Assembly (NCBI GenBank): GCA_963920765.1
Contig: OY987243.1
Coordinates: forward strand, 2,480,001-2,544,000
Origin: Ulota crispa
Lineage: Eukaryota; Streptophyta; Bryopsida; Orthotrichales; Orthotrichaceae
Direction: 5' to 3'
DNA length: 64,000 bases
Shown here piece by piece: positions 61,915 to 64,000 of this stretch (position 1 is its first letter; the number at the start of each line of letters is the position of its first letter). The position numbers were made by a program, and so were the translations under genes. A model generated the notes under the pieces. It was not told where the DNA came from, did not search any database, and saw only the letters and a program-made list of their open reading frames with translations.

Positions 61915-62338
61915 TAAGTTAGCCGCACCCATAGGCGATGGTATCTCCATAAGCGTGATCTGACCATGTTAGAATTAATAAATACTAAATAAACTAGTTA
62001 TGGGTGATGAAGTGATGGTTGTGGGTGACTAAGTGATGGTTGTGGGTGACAAAATGATGGTTGTGGGTGACTAGCATGACGGTTTTGAGTACCTCATCTC
62101 ACTATTTAAGAACCAATAAGCCTTGTTTTTAGCATCTCTTACCCACGGCTTTACATTTTCAGTGATTTTGAACTTTGAAAAATCTTTGTGAACAAATGCT
62201 TACAATTGGAACCTTGAAATTAATGTCAATATTTTTAGTTTCCTCTTGCTGACTTACAATTTTGTTCTTTCAAAGTTAGTAAATTGTTCTACCTACTCCA
62301 AAATCCTTACTTCCACGCTTATGGGTGCCGCTACCTTA
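61915..62338. mobile_element. TA-flanked MITE, subfamily M
   Basis: The left end TA-AGTTAGCCGCACCCATAGG and right end CTTATGGGTGCCGCTACCT-TA are imperfect inverted copies. Contains the 21-bp repeats at 62010-62092. Related to 50755-51061. Confidence 0.5.
62010..62092 (+). repeat. About four copies of a 21-bp unit
   Basis: The unit is GTGATGGTTGTGGGTGAC plus three bases; the last copy is diverged. Confidence 0.8.
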
Positions 62339-64000
62339 CTGCAAATTCATATTTTCAAAGCATCGTAGAAAAGCTCAATTTCTTTATAGAAACGGATGAA
62401 AGTAAAAACCTGCCCCTATTTTGGTGTTGGTTTATTTAGTCATCTTCTAACTTCTCTATATCAAATTAGAGTTTCTACATCCAAATGTAGATTCAAAATT
62501 CCCAAATTCATTTTCTTGATAATAAATTTCTAGACTCTTAGGAGTATTTGAGGGGTGAGAAGGATCGGCCTTAGCAGTTGATCGAGCTCTTGGCCCTATT
62601 TATCCAAGCTGGGGCAATGAGGGTCAGTTTGCTCTGGCCCCAAAATCTAAATAAATATGAAATCAAAACTTCCAAATTTGATATTCTTGTAGTAAATTTC
62701 TGAGTTTCTAAAGTTTTTTTTAGCTAGGTGAAACTTTTAAACTTTTTCATCCAAGATCCACGAATAATGTGACCAATAAATCAAGCCAATTTTGCATGTG
62801 AACACACAGTGCAGGGGTGTGAAGACTGGAACTTGTGGAAGAACATAGAAATCTTGGGTAACGCAGAGAAATTATGCAAAAAAGAAACATAATTTTGGCA
62901 TCCATAATTGACTCTGTTTGCAAACTTGTCTCTTTGGTGGTTGCTTGTTGTGACAAGATGATTGCAAGGTGTAGAAAAGGTATTCTAAACTTCTAGAAAA
63001 TGCCAAAATTTAAGTTCTCTCCAATGTATTCTTAAAAAACCCAAAGAGATGTTATTCAATGATGTAGTAATTGATGATTTTAGAATTTAGGCCAACCTCT
63101 TGATAAAAATAAATTAAATTTTCTTATTCTAACCTAAATTACATGTTGTGTTTAGGTTGCCCCACTCTAATATCTTGATATCTTACACTATATAAATATT
63201 TACTATTGCTACAATAATTTTATTCAAAAATTAATGCATCAAATGAATTTAAAGGGCCTTGGGGGGGACACTAGCAAAAAATCGTATAAACTATGTGCAA
63301 TAAAATATAGGGTCTAATATACTAGTTTTGAGTAAAATTTGTAAGAAAATTACATACAATATAGCGTATTCTAATAGTGAAAAACATATTTATATATAAA
63401 ATAGGGTAGACAAAAATGATAGAATTATGCAAGCTGCAAGTGGAAAATAGCACAAAGAAAAAAGGTGTCATGTTCCCATCCTTGATTGTGTTCTTCAACA
63501 CCAATTGTATTCTTTTTGTGTTTGTTTTGTTTTTGTATGTATCATCGATGCTTCTGTTGGCTTCTCTTTGCCTTTGGTTTCATGTGTTGAAATTGTGTAC
63601 ACGTCATTGCAGCATGGCTCCTAGTATTATACACATTCAGGACATAATAGTGGGGAACTTAGGAAAAATACTAGATATAACAAAAATAATGGGTTTCAAG
63701 GAAAAATTGGGGTATAAGAAAAAACATATATGTATATGTATATATATACACATATACATATACATATAAAAGGAAAAAAATGGAGTGTAAGTAGGATACA
63801 ATACCTTAAAATGCCCCTCCCTTGGGAAAATTATAAGTACCAGTATAGTGAAATTAATCACTAACATTTACCTTTATTTAAAAAAATATCATGTCTTATA
63901 ATCTATATCACAAGGTAAACAGCCGCCCATTAAATAGGTCATTATTACATGGGTATGCAAAATGTAAGAGGGATTATCCCCCCAAGAGTAAAGGGCTTGG
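62339..64000. other. Unassigned AT-rich end of window
   Basis: Short frames only (the longest, at 63416-63769, is a hydrophobic low-complexity translation) and no recognised element ends. Confidence 0.4.
63722..63770. repeat. AT-rich self-complementary microsatellite
   Basis: A run of ATATAC/GTATAT words forming a near-perfect palindrome around TATATATA. Confidence 0.8.

Noticed and set aside
63722-63770. AT palindrome as a functional cruciform or terminator
   Set aside because: It is a simple (AT/TA)-rich microsatellite with no adjacent gene.

Overview
The window is AT-rich nuclear DNA from a land plant or close streptophyte relative. The only protein-coding genes I can support are two complete Rab GDP-dissociation inhibitor (GDI) genes of plant type. 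They lie head to tail on the minus strand and have many short GT-AG introns. The proteins look more like those of mosses or other early-diverging lineages than like Arabidopsis GDI from memory, but I cannot name the organism. Nearly everything else is non-coding transposon debris, mostly short inverted-repeat (MITE-type) elements. A 200-base assembly gap lies at 30744-30943. I found no tRNA, rRNA or CRISPR array.

Layout. 1-10.8 kb: nested MITEs, two tandem Helitron-like units, a probable Helitron and two abutting Harbinger-type MITEs. 11.6-17.5 kb: GDI copy 1. 18.3-22.7 kb: GDI copy 2, with a GA/CT-rich leader and a cluster of ACGT-core promoter motifs. 23-25.2 kb: nested and foldback MITEs and a Helitron. 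25.2-31.4 kb: mostly unassigned AT-rich DNA with two decayed tandem arrays and the gap. 31.4-58.2 kb: a dense graveyard of nested and abutting MITEs. 58.7-59.3 kb: a heptamer satellite. 59.3-64 kb: sparse MITEs and small tandem repeats.

The main pattern is a set of about 24 elements (roughly a quarter of the window by my addition) with ends like CCCCTAAAGG...CCTTTAGGGG, flanked by duplicated TTAA. TTAA duplication and CCC-type ends are the hallmark of the piggyBac superfamily, but no transposase is visible here, so these would be non-autonomous. Target duplication is supported directly: related repeats elsewhere in the window preserve the empty TTAA sites. Several elements sit end to end and share one TTAA. 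Other groups are TA-flanked elements beginning AGGTAG/AGGTGG, TTA/TAA-flanked Harbinger-type elements, Mutator-type foldbacks with 9-10 bp duplications, an 8-bp-duplication hAT MITE and a CACTA MITE.

The two GDI genes have 13 exons of identical length and both read open to 444 residues. They encode the cytosolic chaperone that extracts GDP-bound Rab GTPases from membranes and returns them, so they act in vesicle traffic. Copy 1 has drifted more and its two longest introns are largely made of MITEs.
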